From Rubripirellula tenax (GTDB lineage: Bacteria; Planctomycetota; Planctomycetia; Pirellulales; Pirellulaceae), in assembly GCF_007860125.1 (NCBI RefSeq), contig NZ_SJPW01000004.1, positions 94,372 to 158,371 of the forward strand: DNA of 64,000 nucleotides. Direction: 5' to 3'. The first letter of the stretch is position 1. Each line of letters opens with the position of its first letter. This document shows, in pieces, positions 39,765 to 50,730 of the stretch. A program made the translations under genes and the position numbers. The notes under the pieces were generated by a model. The model had not been told where the DNA came from, searched no databases, and worked only from the letters and a program-made list of their open reading frames with translations.

Positions 39765-42700
39765 ATGTCGACACCCGAGCCACCTGTCATTCTCAGCGAA
39801 GCGTTGTGCCGACTGGCTGGCTATTTGAATTTTGGGTCGGGCACGTCCGACGCGGCAACCCGTGCGGCATGGAACGAAGTCTATGACGTCGCATCCCAAG
39901 GGCGTCCGTTGTCTGGGATGCCTGCATGGTTGGTGGTTCATGACTGGGTTGTTGAAACGTTGCAGCAACTCGGCCGGGAAAAACCTGCTTTCCGTGACGC
40001 CAACCAAGCGACGCGTTTGATCAAGTTGCTTTGGAGCGAGTTGCTTCCCGAGTATCTGGACTTCCATCGGGACCTTTTGTTCCACCAAGCACCCGAGTTG
40101 ATCTTCAACGGGTTCTTCATGGCGCGGGCAGCGGATGCGATTCTTTCGGTGGGTTTGGACAGTGACGATTCAACGATCGTGTCATCAGCCATCGACCGAT
40201 TGGACGATTTCGTAGGCTACCGTCCGGTGGCGATGTTGGAAAATCGCCAATGTCATCCGTACCGCCATGAATTCGTTTGTCCGGTGCCGTTGTACATGGC
40301 GGGGTCGGGAGTTTCGGCGGGACCCTATCGCGAAATCGTCGAATTGGCGATCGAAGCGCTGCATCAAACGGATCCCGATGTGCTGCGGGCGGCGTCGTTT
40401 GATCCTGGGCGGATGGCCGAATTATCGCTCGATCCGCGTGCGTATGATTTTGACCATCCGGTGAACCGTCGGCCCAACTATCACTTTGGCGGTTGGGACG
40501 AACGTTCGATCTCGGGGGATGGATACTACAACCGCTTCGTCGTTCGCCAAGTCACGTTAGATGCTCTATTGCACCGACTTGATGACGAGCCCGAGGCGGA
40601 TCGCGGAGAGCTGATGGTCGAAGCTGCGACCGTGCTGGCGGGCACGATCCTGATGGCATCAGGGATCAGTGGATGGGGACCGGGAGCGTATACAAGCGAC
40701 ATCACGTTGGGGTCATTGATGAAGCCCATCGCGGGCTATCGCGACGCGTACTACGCCGGTCGCTTGTCACATATCAAAGGCTCACACGGGAAACGGTTGG
40801 TCGAAGAACAAGAACTTCGTCGACAACCCTTTGGTGCCGTTCGCCAGCATCTCAATGCGGCACTTGCCCAAAGGCGGGCCGCCCAATTGCAACACGTCGG
40901 ACTTGCCCGTCTGTACGCACGAATGGGTTACCCCGATGCTGCGGCGCGTCAAACGGATACTGTCGCGGCAGCATCCGCTCGCATGATGTGCCGAATCGAT
41001 TGTTTGATGACGCATGGGTTGCGACGACTGCGTGTCGGTGATTTGAAAGTAGCGGTCGCTGTTCCGAACGAGGCTTTTGATCTGATCAAACGTGGGATCG
41101 AATGCGGCGCCTTGATCGATCCGTGGGACATCTTGGGTTTCGGCGCCAATTTCAGTTTGTATCCCGGTCCGGAAAGCGGCGTGCACGATTCGCGTGCCGA
41201 TAACTTGATCTACTTGACCGAGCAATTGTTCGGATACATCGCGCGGGTCTGGAGCGAGGCTGCTGCACAAAACAACAAGCCCGTTTTTGAAGCGATGGAG
41301 CTGAGCTACCGCGAAATCGCCGAGTGGTGGCGTTTGTATGCGGCGCACACGGTTGAGTCGATCGATGCAACGGATCCGCTTGAATCGTATGACTCGGCGA
41401 AATTGGTCGCACAGGCATTGCGACTTTGGCACCAAGGCGGCGCCGAAGCCGGCGATGTCAAGTTTTGGGCGCCGCACGCCGATCTGTTTGATTCGCCGCG
41501 CGCCTATTCGTTGGTCATCCAAGCGCTTCTTGAACGCGAAGACTTTGTTCCGGCGATGGCATTGCTGGTCCACTGGTTGAGCAATGCCGATCAAATCGGA
41601 CTCCGGTCCGGCGCCAGCTCATTGCCCCGATTAGCCGAACGCTGGCTGCTGAAACTTCGCAGTTCGACAGAGACCAAACGCGAGTACGGCGAGCCATCGA
41701 TTGACCAAATCGATCCGGGCGACACCCGCCATGTTTGGTCGCTGGTTCGAAAGTTTTTTGACTACTTGGAAGCCAACGCCGAAGAGTATTGGTCGGCACC
41801 GAAATTCGACTTGGGGCCGTCACGAACGCGCCGGCGAGATTGGGATGTGGAGTTGACCGCCATCGACGATAAAGGCGACGACGACGGCCTATTCGATGCT
41901 GCGTACGAGGGCATGACCTATCGCGATACGACCGACGATGGCATTGATGGTGCGATCCACGAATTCGGCGACGAGAGCAGCGGCGATGAATTGGAGGCCG
42001 AGTCGAAACGGTTGGTCCTGCATCTCGATTTCCTGCAGTCGCTGGCACGAATGTGGTCGGTCGCGGCGGATGTTGCGGTAACCGACCAAAATCGCGACGA
42101 TCTTTCCAGTCGATGGGAATCTTTGCGTGGTTGGGCGAAACGCGCACGCGAGAACCGCATCGGACTGCTCGAATTGTTGGATGCCGTTCGTGGATTTAAC
42201 ATCGCACCGGCAGGCAGCGACAAGGACTCGATGCGATCGTACGACCGGCGTCGCGTCCTGCGAGATTCGTTGATGGAACGGATTATCGGCACCGCGGTGG
42301 AAATGTCGGATGCTCGGCGATTGATCAGCGGCGTGATTTCGGCGATTGCCGATGACGCGGGCATGGCAGTCGAAAGCGAAGATGAAGCGATGGCGGAAGA
42401 CGATGCGCAAGCGGTTCAAATGTTTGCGGCCTTGATTGCCAGCGATCAGGAAAAGGCACAAGCGTTGTTCCCGGCGTTCTTAGAAGCCGTTCGCGACAAG
42501 AACTTGCTTTACATTCCGCTGTCGCGAGGCGGTGATCCGGTCAAGATTTATGTGGCCCGACTTCGCCAACGTGTGTTGCGTCACTTGATGCACTGGTTGC
42601 CGCGACGCGGTTTGATTTGCGAGACGTGTCGGTTGGTCGAAATGGCCCGCGAGATGGAACAGCAAAATCCGATCGGGATCGGAGCGGTGACGGAATTTGA

Positions 42701-43835
42701 CGGACTATTTCAAGCCGGATTCCGTTCGCTCGTTGCATCGCTGGTCGAATCAACGCGACAGAGTGTTCAAGGTTCGTCGGAGTGTTCAAAAGAAGTGGAT
42801 CGCGAGATCGCCGATCAATTGATCCCACTGCTGGAACGCTTGACCGAAACGATGCTTGCGAGTTGGTTGGCGCACAGTCAAACGCTTCGACTGTCGCCCC
42901 TGGAATCCGTTGCCGATCCGCGCAAGTGGGAGAAATTAGTCGCGTTCATCAAGCGTTATGGCGATCCCATTTTTACGCAAACGTTTTTACAGCTGGGGAA
43001 TGTTCGCGCGATCCTGCATCAAGGCGTTGGTGCTTGGTTACAGCGAGCGGTCGAAGAAGGCGAAACGCACTTCAGTGAAACGCAGTTGTTCCAAGACTTG
43101 GAGAACGGCGTGATCGAAGTGAAGGATGTTGAACGACCGATCACACTGGTCTACGAAACGTTGATCGACCATCACGCAGAATACTTGGACTACAACAGCA
43201 CCACGACGCAAAGTGACCGCGGCGATCTCGTCTACATGTTTTTGGATTTCTTGCGATTGCGAGTTCGCTACGAACGCATCGCTTGGAATTTGAAGCCCGT
43301 AATGTGGGCACATGAAGTGTTGGTCCGCAGTGGCCTCGACAATGCGGCCACAGTGTGGCGAAAAAGCCTAAGTGATCGGATCGGAAGCGAAGCAGACATC
43401 TACGTCGATAAGCTGCGGCAGTTGCAACACACGTATGCCATGCGGATGCCGACGGTGGCCGACCGAATCGCCGAACGATTCGTTCAACCAATGACGATCG
43501 ATCGAATGCGAGCGCTCGTTGGGCCGGCGATGGTCGATGCAGAAGTCGGTGCGGAGGCAGGCGCAGCGACAGGTGGCGAGAGCCGTTTCTTCGACCTGCT
43601 GCAGAGCGACTCAGAGGCGTTGACGAGGCACCCGACCGGCGTCGGCTTGGATGTTCCGGCTTGGTTGGAGGCACTGGAAGAGGAAGTCGAACAGCTAGCA
43701 AAGCGGAAAGCGAGCAGCGAAATTGATCCTCAATGCCTGATGACCATTGCGATCGTTCCTATGAAAATCGAAAAATTGAACGAACAACTCAACACGGCAA
43801 AGTTTCAAGGACGACGCTTGCCGCACATGAAGTAA
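39765..43835 (+). CDS. Very large protein of unknown function
   Basis: The 1356-aa product starts at ATG 39765 (MSTPEPPVILSEALCRLAGY); a non-ATG start 18 codons upstream is possible. It is mostly helical and soluble. The N-terminal third has Trp, His and Tyr-rich patches (LLPEYLDFHRDLLFHQAPEL; PNYHFGGWDERSISGDGYYN). The middle has TPR-like segments, and the C-terminal third is long amphipathic helices with an acidic insert (DKGDDDGLFDAAYEG, then DESSGDELEAESKR). No signal peptide and no catalytic motif are found. It may be a scaffolding or stress-related protein specific to planctomycetes. It lies 88 nt after the histone-like gene on the same strand. Confidence 0.7.
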   Translation: MSTPEPPVILSEALCRLAGYLNFGSGTSDAATRAAWNEVYDVASQGRPLSGMPAWLVVHDWVVETLQQLGREKPAFRDANQATRLIKLLWSELLPEYLDFHRDLLFHQAPELIFNGFFMARAADAILSVGLDSDDSTIVSSAIDRLDDFVGYRPVAMLENRQCHPYRHEFVCPVPLYMAGSGVSAGPYREIVELAIEALHQTDPDVLRAASFDPGRMAELSLDPRAYDFDHPVNRRPNYHFGGWDERSISGDGYYNRFVVRQVTLDALLHRLDDEPEADRGELMVEAATVLAGTILMASGISGWGPGAYTSDITLGSLMKPIAGYRDAYYAGRLSHIKGSHGKRLVEEQELRRQPFGAVRQHLNAALAQRRAAQLQHVGLARLYARMGYPDAAARQTDTVAAASARMMCRIDCLMTHGLRRLRVGDLKVAVAVPNEAFDLIKRGIECGALIDPWDILGFGANFSLYPGPESGVHDSRADNLIYLTEQLFGYIARVWSEAAAQNNKPVFEAMELSYREIAEWWRLYAAHTVESIDATDPLESYDSAKLVAQALRLWHQGGAEAGDVKFWAPHADLFDSPRAYSLVIQALLEREDFVPAMALLVHWLSNADQIGLRSGASSLPRLAERWLLKLRSSTETKREYGEPSIDQIDPGDTRHVWSLVRKFFDYLEANAEEYWSAPKFDLGPSRTRRRDWDVELTAIDDKGDDDGLFDAAYEGMTYRDTTDDGIDGAIHEFGDESSGDELEAESKRLVLHLDFLQSLARMWSVAADVAVTDQNRDDLSSRWESLRGWAKRARENRIGLLELLDAVRGFNIAPAGSDKDSMRSYDRRRVLRDSLMERIIGTAVEMSDARRLISGVISAIADDAGMAVESEDEAMAEDDAQAVQMFAALIASDQEKAQALFPAFLEAVRDKNLLYIPLSRGGDPVKIYVARLRQRVLRHLMHWLPRRGLICETCRLVEMAREMEQQNPIGIGAVTEFDGLFQAGFRSLVASLVESTRQSVQGSSECSKEVDREIADQLIPLLERLTETMLASWLAHSQTLRLSPLESVADPRKWEKLVAFIKRYGDPIFTQTFLQLGNVRAILHQGVGAWLQRAVEEGETHFSETQLFQDLENGVIEVKDVERPITLVYETLIDHHAEYLDYNSTTTQSDRGDLVYMFLDFLRLRVRYERIAWNLKPVMWAHEVLVRSGLDNAATVWRKSLSDRIGSEADIYVDKLRQLQHTYAMRMPTVADRIAERFVQPMTIDRMRALVGPAMVDAEVGAEAGAATGGESRFFDLLQSDSEALTRHPTGVGLDVPAWLEALEEEVEQLAKRKASSEIDPQCLMTIAIVPMKIEKLNEQLNTAKFQGRRLPHMK

Positions 43836-43958
43836 CAATGCTGACAAATCGGCGGGCAAACTTTCTGTTGATCTGGCTTTACAAGTCGTCGCCTGCTGCC
43901 GATACTGCCGCCTCACTTGCGAACGACAACTCTCTCTTCGGTGAGACCAAGCACACGG

Positions 43959-44774
43959 ATGACTACGCTTGCAATCAATCAGCTTTCAACCTTGCGTTGG
44001 AGCTTTCAAGAAGATGTCGCTGCTTACGCGGCGCGTGGATTCAACGGGATCGGGATTTGGCGCCCGAAATTAGAAGATTTTGGTCTCGACCGAACCATCG
44101 AATTGCTTGCCGAAGCGTCGATGTCGGTGACTTCCCTTTCGTGGGTCGGCGGCTTTACCGGCAGCGACGGACGAGCCGTTGACGACGCTGTCATTGATGC
44201 GATCGCAGCGGTGCGTGACGCGGCGAACTTGCGAGCCGATACGCTGGTGGTGTTGGCGGGTGGCCGGAATAATCACATTCGCAATCACGTCAAGCGAACG
44301 TTTTGTGATGCGTTGCAAGAGATCGCCGCAGTCGCCGAAGATTTTGGCGTGCGTTTGTCGATCGAACCGATCCATCCTGGTTGTGGCGATGAGTGGTCGT
44401 TCGTGAACGATTTGCAGTCGACGCTCGACATCATCGAACGTGTCGGCAGCCCCAACCTTGGCTTGGTGCTCGACACGTATCACGTCGGCATGGACGAAGA
44501 AGTGATGGGGTGGTTACCCGACGTGATTCCGCACTTGCATTTGGTTCAGTTCGGTGACGGCCGGCATTCGCCGATTGGCGAAATGAACCGATGTTTGCTG
44601 GGCGAGGGTTCGGTTCCCCTGCATACCATTTTTGAAACCCTGGCAAAGCATGGCTACGACGGTCCGATGGAGATCGAATTGATCGGTGAAGACGTCGAAG
44701 CGATCCCCTACGACGACATGCTTGATCACACCAGAAACTTCTTTGATCGCATGACCGGGTCGGTGAAGTCGTAG
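43959..44774 (+). CDS. Sugar phosphate isomerase/epimerase (AP-endonuclease-2-like TIM barrel)
   Basis: The 271-aa product starts at ATG 43959. It has the TIM-barrel family order: LAINQLSTLRWSFQEDVAAY, VRLSIEPIHPG (metal-binding Glu), NLGLVLDTYHVG (D-x-x-H), HLHLVQFGDGRH (HxHxxQ/D) and MEIELIGEDVE near the end. These supply the divalent-metal site of xylose-isomerase-like proteins. It probably isomerises or epimerises a sugar or inositol derivative. The substrate is not known. Confidence 0.88.
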   Translation: MTTLAINQLSTLRWSFQEDVAAYAARGFNGIGIWRPKLEDFGLDRTIELLAEASMSVTSLSWVGGFTGSDGRAVDDAVIDAIAAVRDAANLRADTLVVLAGGRNNHIRNHVKRTFCDALQEIAAVAEDFGVRLSIEPIHPGCGDEWSFVNDLQSTLDIIERVGSPNLGLVLDTYHVGMDEEVMGWLPDVIPHLHLVQFGDGRHSPIGEMNRCLLGEGSVPLHTIFETLAKHGYDGPMEIELIGEDVEAIPYDDMLDHTRNFFDRMTGSVKS

Positions 44775-44780
44775 CCGACT

Positions 44781-45203
44781 CTATTCCGGTCGAGTAGCGA
44801 TTCTTGGTTGGAACAGCGGCAAGCGTTGATCTTCGGGCAAAAATTTTCGATTGACTCGCTCGGGGTCTTCTTGCGTCCACGTCTCTCGCATCTGCGCCGC
44901 CGAAACTTGTCGTAGCAAGCCCGCGTCGTGCCACATACACTGGTAACGGTCGGGGTTCCAATGACGCGAAGGAAGCTGATTTTCGTGCTTGATCAATCGC
45001 CATGCTCGAACGTGAAAACGACGATGACTTTTCGACCAATCGTAAAAGACCAATTGGCGAAACACTTCACGTCCTTCATCGTCGACGAAGTGATTCAATT
45101 CGATCAGGTCGACTTCTTGGCGAAGCGACGCATGGCCGCTCGAATCGCCACCCGGCGCCAGACTGATCAACAAAAGCGATGCCATGGATAACCACGATTC
45201 CAT
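44781..45203 (-). CDS. Small secreted protein of unknown function
   Basis: The 140-aa product starts at ATG 45203 (MESWLSMASLLLISLAPGGD). The first 20 residues look like a short signal peptide, though an in-frame ATG at 45185 may be the start. The rest contains LIELNHFVDDEGREVFRQLV, FYDWSKSHRRFHVRAWRL and YQCMWHDAGLLRQVSA. It has several Trp and His and no recognised domain. The gene is divergent from the one at 45349, and the two leaders face each other with a 145-bp spacer. It is probably a periplasmic protein. Confidence 0.6.
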   Translation of the reverse strand: MESWLSMASLLLISLAPGGDSSGHASLRQEVDLIELNHFVDDEGREVFRQLVFYDWSKSHRRFHVRAWRLIKHENQLPSRHWNPDRYQCMWHDAGLLRQVSAAQMRETWTQEDPERVNRKFLPEDQRLPLFQPRIATRPE

Positions 45204-45348
45204 CGTCGGTTCCCTGTTCGGGGTATGTCGGACGAAACAGATTCTCGTCCGTCGACGGTTTGGAAATGCGACGGACTCTCGATCGTTAGCAACCTGTCGA
45301 TTCGCGTGTAAAGCCCGATTGAGCGTGCCCCCCGGCGTTTGCCGCATC

Positions 45349-46047
45349 ATGCTTGCATTCTTCGCAGCGATTCTCACGTGCTCGTGCGTCCCTGCTTTCG
45401 GCGAAGAAATCGCTTCGCTTGACATATCGGCATTGCCGCCGCCACCGCCGATTCTGGCCGAGCGGATTGAATCGGGGCGTGTGACGTTCGAATTTGGCGA
45501 CCGCGATCCGTCGCTTGAGTCCACACAAGGCCCCCGGGTTTCGGCAGAGACTCGCTATCGAATCGCCTATCACTTTCAGAGCCATTCCAGTTGGCGTATT
45601 CGAGGCGGAAAAATTGTCATTCGAGTTCGATTCAGCCAAGTGCGATGGGAGCCCAATCATGTGATTTGGTTTCGTGCGAAGCCGCGTATCGAAGGTTTTT
45701 GGGACGATCGACTGGTCCGGCACGAGTTCGATCATGTCGAAATTTCCGACGACCGGCGAATCGAAGCCCTATTTCGACGACGATTGAAAGAATTGGTCGT
45801 GATTCAGCGACCGCACAATCTGGGAGCCCGAATTCGCGAAGCGGACGTCGACAAAATCATCGAAGACACGGTTCGTGAAATTTTCGATGAAGTCAGCGAA
45901 TTGGTCGCCATTCGATACAAAGAACTCGATCGAGTCACCCGACATGGGCAATTGCCTTTGCCGCCGGATGACGAACTTTCTTGGCGGAAATCCGATGCCG
46001 TGACCAGACGTGTCAACGCCGCATCAGATACTAGAAGTGTTCAGTGA
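45349..46047 (+). CDS. Secreted HEXXH-containing protein, peptidase-like
   Basis: The 232-aa product starts at ATG 45349 with a signal peptide (MLAFFAAILTCSCVPAFGEE). The mature part has an N-terminal Pro-rich stretch (SALPPPPPIL) and a beta-rich segment, ending at RLVRHEFDHVEISDDRRIEA, with HEFDH, an HEXXH zinc motif near residues 128-132. The arrangement (strand, HEXXH, helix with basic residues) resembles the DUF922 putative metallopeptidase group (HEQGH). The rest is charged and helical. Upstream 55 codons in frame are not needed. Function unknown, but it may be an extracytoplasmic metalloprotease. Confidence 0.6.
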   Translation: MLAFFAAILTCSCVPAFGEEIASLDISALPPPPPILAERIESGRVTFEFGDRDPSLESTQGPRVSAETRYRIAYHFQSHSSWRIRGGKIVIRVRFSQVRWEPNHVIWFRAKPRIEGFWDDRLVRHEFDHVEISDDRRIEALFRRRLKELVVIQRPHNLGARIREADVDKIIEDTVREIFDEVSELVAIRYKELDRVTRHGQLPLPPDDELSWRKSDAVTRRVNAASDTRSVQ

Positions 46048-46181
46048 GGAAACGTCATCAGATTGAGTTGTCGAGCCGCTGAGCAACCGGTACTATAAAC
46101 ACGTTCACTGATCGCTTGGCCGAGTGACCAAGTCCATTGGTGGCAGCTTTTCACGATTTTTCGCGACAAAGGGACTATGGA

Positions 46182-47303
46182 ATGGCAGCCAAAAAGAAAG
46201 CAACGTCGGGCAAACCCAAAATTGATCCAGCACTGAAGGAGATTTTGGCTCGCGAGCCGGGGTTGAAAACGACGCTCGAGCAAATCGACAAGGCGTTCGG
46301 CGATGGCGCGATCATGCCGTTGGGGGCATCGCATCACTTGGACATCGAAGGGATTCCGACGGGCAGCCTGTCGCTTGACATGGCACTGGGCGGCCAGGGC
46401 GTGCCTCGTGGGCGGATGATCGAAGTCTTCGGACCAGAATCCAGCGGAAAAACGACGCTGGCACTGCACATCGGTGCGGAAGCTCAAAAGATGGGCGGCA
46501 TCGCGGCCATCATTGATGCCGAACATGCGTTCGACCCAAGTTGGGCCAAGAAGATTGGCGTCGATTTGGACACGTTGCTGGTCAGCCAACCGAGCAGCGG
46601 TGAAGAAGCAATGCAGATCTGCGAAATGCTGGTCAAGAGTAACGCGGTCGACGTAATCATCATCGACTCGGTTGCCGCTTTGGTGCCCAAAAAAGAACTC
46701 GAAGGCGAGATTGGCGACAGTCACGTCGGACTTCAAGCTCGTTTGATGAGCCAGTCGATGCGAAAATTGACCGGTGCGATTTCGAAGAGCAAGTGCACGG
46801 TGATTTTCATCAACCAGATTCGTGAGAAAATCGGTGTCATGTTCGGCAGCCCCGAAACAACACCGGGTGGTCGCGCATTGAAGTTTTATTGTTCATGCCG
46901 AATCGATGTTCGCCGAATTGGTGCACTGAAAGACGGCGAAGAACAAGTCGGCCAACGCGTCAAAGTGAAGATCGTCAAGAACAAAGTTGCGCCACCTTTC
47001 CGCGTTGCCGAGTTCGACATGATGCACACCAACGGAATCAGTTACGAAGGCGACTTGCTGGACTTGGGTACAACTCATAAAGTAGTCGACCGTAGCGGAT
47101 CGTGGTTCAAGTACGGCGAGACATACTTGGGTCAAGGCAAAGAAAAGGCTCGCAACTTCTTGATCGAAAACTCGGACGTTGCCGAAGAGATCAAACAGAA
47201 AGTCATGGCGGCTGGCGGTTACACCGGACCAGTCGAACCAGACAGCGGTGCTGCTTCGGATGACAGCGAAGAATTGAGCGAAGCCGAACTTAGCAACAGC
47301 TGA
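46182..47303 (+). CDS. recA: Recombinase RecA
   Basis: The 373-aa product starts at ATG 46182 ([18 protein letters not shown]), after a Lys-rich N-terminus. It contains [16 protein letters not shown] (Walker A), [40 protein letters not shown], the L1/L2 loops ([33 protein letters not shown]) and a C-terminal acidic tail ([15 protein letters not shown]). RecA coats single-stranded DNA for homologous recombination and SOS induction. Preceded by a 134-bp non-coding region. A strong terminator follows. Confidence 0.97.
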   Translation: MAAKKKATSGKPKIDPALKEILAREPGLKTTLEQIDKAFGDGAIMPLGASHHLDIEGIPTGSLSLDMALGGQGVPRGRMIEVFGPESSGKTTLALHIGAEAQKMGGIAAIIDAEHAFDPSWAKKIGVDLDTLLVSQPSSGEEAMQICEMLVKSNAVDVIIIDSVAALVPKKELEGEIGDSHVGLQARLMSQSMRKLTGAISKSKCTVIFINQIREKIGVMFGSPETTPGGRALKFYCSCRIDVRRIGALKDGEEQVGQRVKVKIVKNKVAPPFRVAEFDMMHTNGISYEGDLLDLGTTHKVVDRSGSWFKYGETYLGQGKEKARNFLIENSDVAEEIKQKVMAAGGYTGPVEPDSGAASDDSEELSEAELSNS

Positions 47304-47335
47304 GTTCAGGCGTCTCTAAAAAGCAAGGACGGCGG

Positions 47336-47374
47336 GGGCGGGCGTTTGGAGAAACGCCCGCCCTCACTTTTTTG
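47336..47374 (+). terminator. Terminator of recA
   Basis: GGGCGGGCGTTT (47336-47347) pairs perfectly with AAACGCCCGCCC (47352-47363) around a GGAG loop, followed by TCACTTTTTTG. A strong Rho-independent-type terminator, 33 nt after recA. Confidence 0.88.
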
Positions 47375-47501
47375 TGGACCACACAACCAACCTTCGTACG
47401 CAGGTCCGTCTCATTGAGACGGATGCCGAAAGGAAAACAACGCCGAAGTTGCGATCGGTGCGAGTCCCGACGTAAGTCCCCTACATGAGCGAAGTTGGCT
47501 G

Positions 47502-49190
47502 CTATTCGGTCTTGCCCTTCGCTTCCATCTTGCCCCATGTATCGCGCAGAGTCACGATGCGATTGAAGACTCGCTTATCGGGAGTGCTGTCTTCATCAAC
47601 AATGAAGTAGCCGAGCCGTTCAAACTGCACCCGGTCACCGACGGGCAACTCGGTCAATTCGGGTTCGACATGGGCCTTGATCACCGTCAATGAATCAGGA
47701 TTCAAGTGATCGACGAACGTTTGCCCTTCGTCGACCACGCTGGGGTCTTCGACGGTGAAAAGTCGGTCATACAGTCGCACTTCAACCTCCTTGCCGTGGT
47801 TGGCATCGACCCAGTGGATCGTGCCCTTTACCTTGCGGCCGGATGTATCTTCGCCGGATTTCGTTTCCGGGTCGTACGTGCAAAGCACTTCGATGACGTT
47901 TCCTTCGCTGTCTTTCACCACATCATGACAATCGATGATGTATCCGGCACGCAAGCGGACCGAACCGCCTTTCTTCAAGCGAAAGAATTTTCGGGGTGCT
48001 TCCTCACGAAAGTCTTCCTGCTCGATCCACATCGAACCCGAGAACGCCAATTGCCGATTGCCAGCGGACGGGTCTTCGGGATTGTTTGTCGCTTCCGTCA
48101 TCTCGACGTGCCCTGCTGGCCAGTTCGTGATCGTCAACTTCAACGGATCCAGCACCGCCATCCGCCGCGATGCGACTTGGTTCAAGTGTTCGCGAACCGA
48201 ATTTTCGAGTCGGATCACGTCGATGGTGCCGGGGAACTTTGCGATGCCGATATCAGCACAAAAGTCGCGAATCGATTCGGGGGTATAGCCGCGACGACGG
48301 TAACCGCGAATGGTCGGCATGCGTGGGTCATCCCAGCCGCTGACGAGTCCTTCTTTGACCATTCGCAACATATGACGTTTGCCCATCATTAGCGTGCTTA
48401 GCTTCAGTTTCGCGAACTCGATTTGCCGCGGATGGTGAATGCCCAGCTTCTCGCAGTACCAGTTGTATAGCGGGCGGTGGTTTTCGAATTCAAGCGTGCA
48501 AATTGAAAACGAAATGCCTTCGATCGAATCGCTTTGCCCGTGGGTCCAATCGTAGGTTGGATAGATGCACCACTTGTCTCCGGTGCGATGGTGTGTCGCG
48601 CGAAGAATTCGATACATCACCGGATCTCGCAGATTGATATTCGGCGAAGCCATGTCGATTTTCGCTCGCAGCGTGCGGGCGCCGTCCGGAAACTCTCCGG
48701 CACGCATTCCACGAAACAGCTTCAGGTTCTCGTCGACTGTGCGATCGCGGTGCGGGCTGTTGCGTCCCGGTGCGGTCAGCGATCCTCGATACTCACGAGT
48801 TTCGTCGGCGGACAGATCACACACGTAGGCGTGGCCTTCGGTGATCAGCTTTTCGGCCCATGCGTAGAGTTGGTCGAAATAGTCGCTGGCATAGTGCAGG
48901 TTGTCCCACTCGAACCCCAGCCAGCGGATGTCGTCCATGATCGAATCGACGTACTCCACATCTTCTTTGACGGGGTTGGTGTCATCGAAGCGAAGATTAC
49001 AGGTGCCGCCATAAGTTTTGGCGAGACCGAAATTCAGGCAGATGCTTTTCGCATGTCCGATGTGAAGGTACCCGTTGGGTTCCGGCGGGAAACGGGTGAA
49101 GACGCCATCGAAACGCCCCGACGCCACATCGGCTTCGATCGCTTGCTCGATAAAATTTTTAGATTCGCGGGGTTCGGGAGAGTCAGTCAT
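47502..49190 (-). CDS. glnS: Glutaminyl-tRNA synthetase
   Basis: The 562-aa enzyme starts at ATG 49190 ([20 protein letters not shown]). It has the class-I HIGH motif in [37 protein letters not shown], and the GlnS-specific [20 protein letters not shown]. The KMSKS-type loop reads [11 protein letters not shown], with MMGKR where MSKRK is usual. The C-terminal beta-barrel anticodon-binding domain is present ([28 protein letters not shown]). It charges tRNA-Gln directly. Full length for GlnS (about 550). An ATG five codons upstream is an alternative start. Confidence 0.95.
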   Translation of the reverse strand: MTDSPEPRESKNFIEQAIEADVASGRFDGVFTRFPPEPNGYLHIGHAKSICLNFGLAKTYGGTCNLRFDDTNPVKEDVEYVDSIMDDIRWLGFEWDNLHYASDYFDQLYAWAEKLITEGHAYVCDLSADETREYRGSLTAPGRNSPHRDRTVDENLKLFRGMRAGEFPDGARTLRAKIDMASPNINLRDPVMYRILRATHHRTGDKWCIYPTYDWTHGQSDSIEGISFSICTLEFENHRPLYNWYCEKLGIHHPRQIEFAKLKLSTLMMGKRHMLRMVKEGLVSGWDDPRMPTIRGYRRRGYTPESIRDFCADIGIAKFPGTIDVIRLENSVREHLNQVASRRMAVLDPLKLTITNWPAGHVEMTEATNNPEDPSAGNRQLAFSGSMWIEQEDFREEAPRKFFRLKKGGSVRLRAGYIIDCHDVVKDSEGNVIEVLCTYDPETKSGEDTSGRKVKGTIHWVDANHGKEVEVRLYDRLFTVEDPSVVDEGQTFVDHLNPDSLTVIKAHVEPELTELPVGDRVQFERLGYFIVDEDSTPDKRVFNRIVTLRDTWGKMEAKGKTE

Positions 49191-49293
49191 CGGATTCGCT
49201 TCCATGTTGCGGTCATTTAGGAACGCATCAAGGTTAGCGAATCCGTCGTGAAACGCCGACCACCCTTCGCGGGGCGCCAAAAGACACGGGTCG

Positions 49294-50673
49294 TTACATC
49301 GCCGCCGATTCGGGCGTTTGGATCGAACGGATGAAGTTGATCAGGTGCCAAACGTCGTCCTGTTCGAATTCACCATCGACAAATGTGGCCGCGGGCATGG
49401 GAGTTCCATCGATGCCTTGGGTGATTCGTCGATACAGATCTTGCGAAGACGAACCGCCACGGAAAATGCCTTCGGCAAAATTTCGCGGCAAGGCATTACG
49501 GGGCTCCAGGGCTCCGCGTGCCATCATTGGTATCAATGCGTCGCGATCTTCGGGTTTCAACCCAACTCGCGTCGTCCAGTCCTTGGTCCAGTCGTCGTAG
49601 TCGGTCGTCTGGCCGTTCCCGAGGCCATCATCGCCGTGGCATTTGTTGCAAGCGGCCAGCTTTCCGACGAACAGCTTCTGGCCTCGTTCAACCGATGCCT
49701 TGAACGCTTCGGCTTGCTTGCCGGTCGAAAACTTGACGACATCTTGTTGGTTTTCTGCCAACGGCAGATCCGACGGGGGCTGGGGAACCTCTAGCACTTC
49801 CTCGTCCGATTCCAACCACGCTTCGCCGATCTCACCGGCATAGTCTTCGGCATATTCCCAATCTTCTTCATATTGTTCGTAGATGGCCAATTCGGATTTG
49901 ACGTCTTCGGCAAGGGTGTCTTCATCCGCATCGGCGGCCGCTTCCATCGCTGCTTGAAGCGATTCGTCACCCCGAAGCTTTTCGGCGAATTCCGAATTGA
50001 TGATTCGGCCACCGTCTTCGATGATGCCATCGAACATGGCACCATCGACAGCTTGTCGTTCAAGTTCGCCTCGCCAAGACAGGTAGATGACATAGTCGAC
50101 CAAGGCCTTGATGTCGTCTTCGGTCAAGCTCGGAATCTTGACCATGGCCGTGCCACCGATGCCATGACGGATCAGTTTGGCGAGGTCGTCTTTGGTCGGC
50201 TTAACACCGCGCGGTGTCGATTTGAACTTAAAAACGCCCATTCGATAATCGCGTGGGTACGGCATTTGAATCGCGCCCGTTGATCCGCGACCGTCGCCCG
50301 TCACGCCGTGGCAGACGACGCAGTGCTTTTGGAATAGGCCACGACCTTCGGCGTCCGCCGGACCAGACGCTCGCGTTAGATTTTCCATCGAAACGATCGA
50401 CGCCAAGTCTCCGTCGGCAACCACCATATCAGGCAATTTCGGATCGGTCGGCGTACCGAACATCGTTGTCGCCAACCAATAAGCATCTTTGGACGCTTGG
50501 TCCATCGATACGTCTTTTTGAATTTGGTACTTCATCGTGTGAACCAGGTTCGGCTCAAACGCGAGCGGTTTTTCCGGTCGGATTCCACATCCGGAAAACC
50601 CTAAAACCGAAAGGGCCAAGGCGGCGAGGCTCGCCTCGCGTCCAAATTCACGACCGCGACTAGAAATATTCAT
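49294..50673 (-). CDS. Dihaem cytochrome c lipoprotein
   Basis: The 459-aa product has a lipoprotein signal peptide (LSVLGFSGC, Cys at about 29) and two haem-c sites: CVVCHG (about residue 118) and CNKCHG (about 341). Each is followed by a cytochrome-c-like domain with C-terminal Met candidates. Between them lies a long acidic linker ([20 protein letters not shown], then [17 protein letters not shown]). The second domain ends [20 protein letters not shown]. It should be a membrane-anchored, extracytoplasmic electron carrier. The acidic insert is unusual. No oxidase genes lie next to it; it sits between glnS and gltX on the same strand. Confidence 0.88.
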   Translation of the reverse strand: MNISSRGREFGREASLAALALSVLGFSGCGIRPEKPLAFEPNLVHTMKYQIQKDVSMDQASKDAYWLATTMFGTPTDPKLPDMVVADGDLASIVSMENLTRASGPADAEGRGLFQKHCVVCHGVTGDGRGSTGAIQMPYPRDYRMGVFKFKSTPRGVKPTKDDLAKLIRHGIGGTAMVKIPSLTEDDIKALVDYVIYLSWRGELERQAVDGAMFDGIIEDGGRIINSEFAEKLRGDESLQAAMEAAADADEDTLAEDVKSELAIYEQYEEDWEYAEDYAGEIGEAWLESDEEVLEVPQPPSDLPLAENQQDVVKFSTGKQAEAFKASVERGQKLFVGKLAACNKCHGDDGLGNGQTTDYDDWTKDWTTRVGLKPEDRDALIPMMARGALEPRNALPRNFAEGIFRGGSSSQDLYRRITQGIDGTPMPAATFVDGEFEQDDVWHLINFIRSIQTPESAAM

Positions 50674-50730
50674 GATTCAAACACTTTAAAGCGGGAAATC
50701 GATCCTTTGATTTTATAACGACGGCAACGG

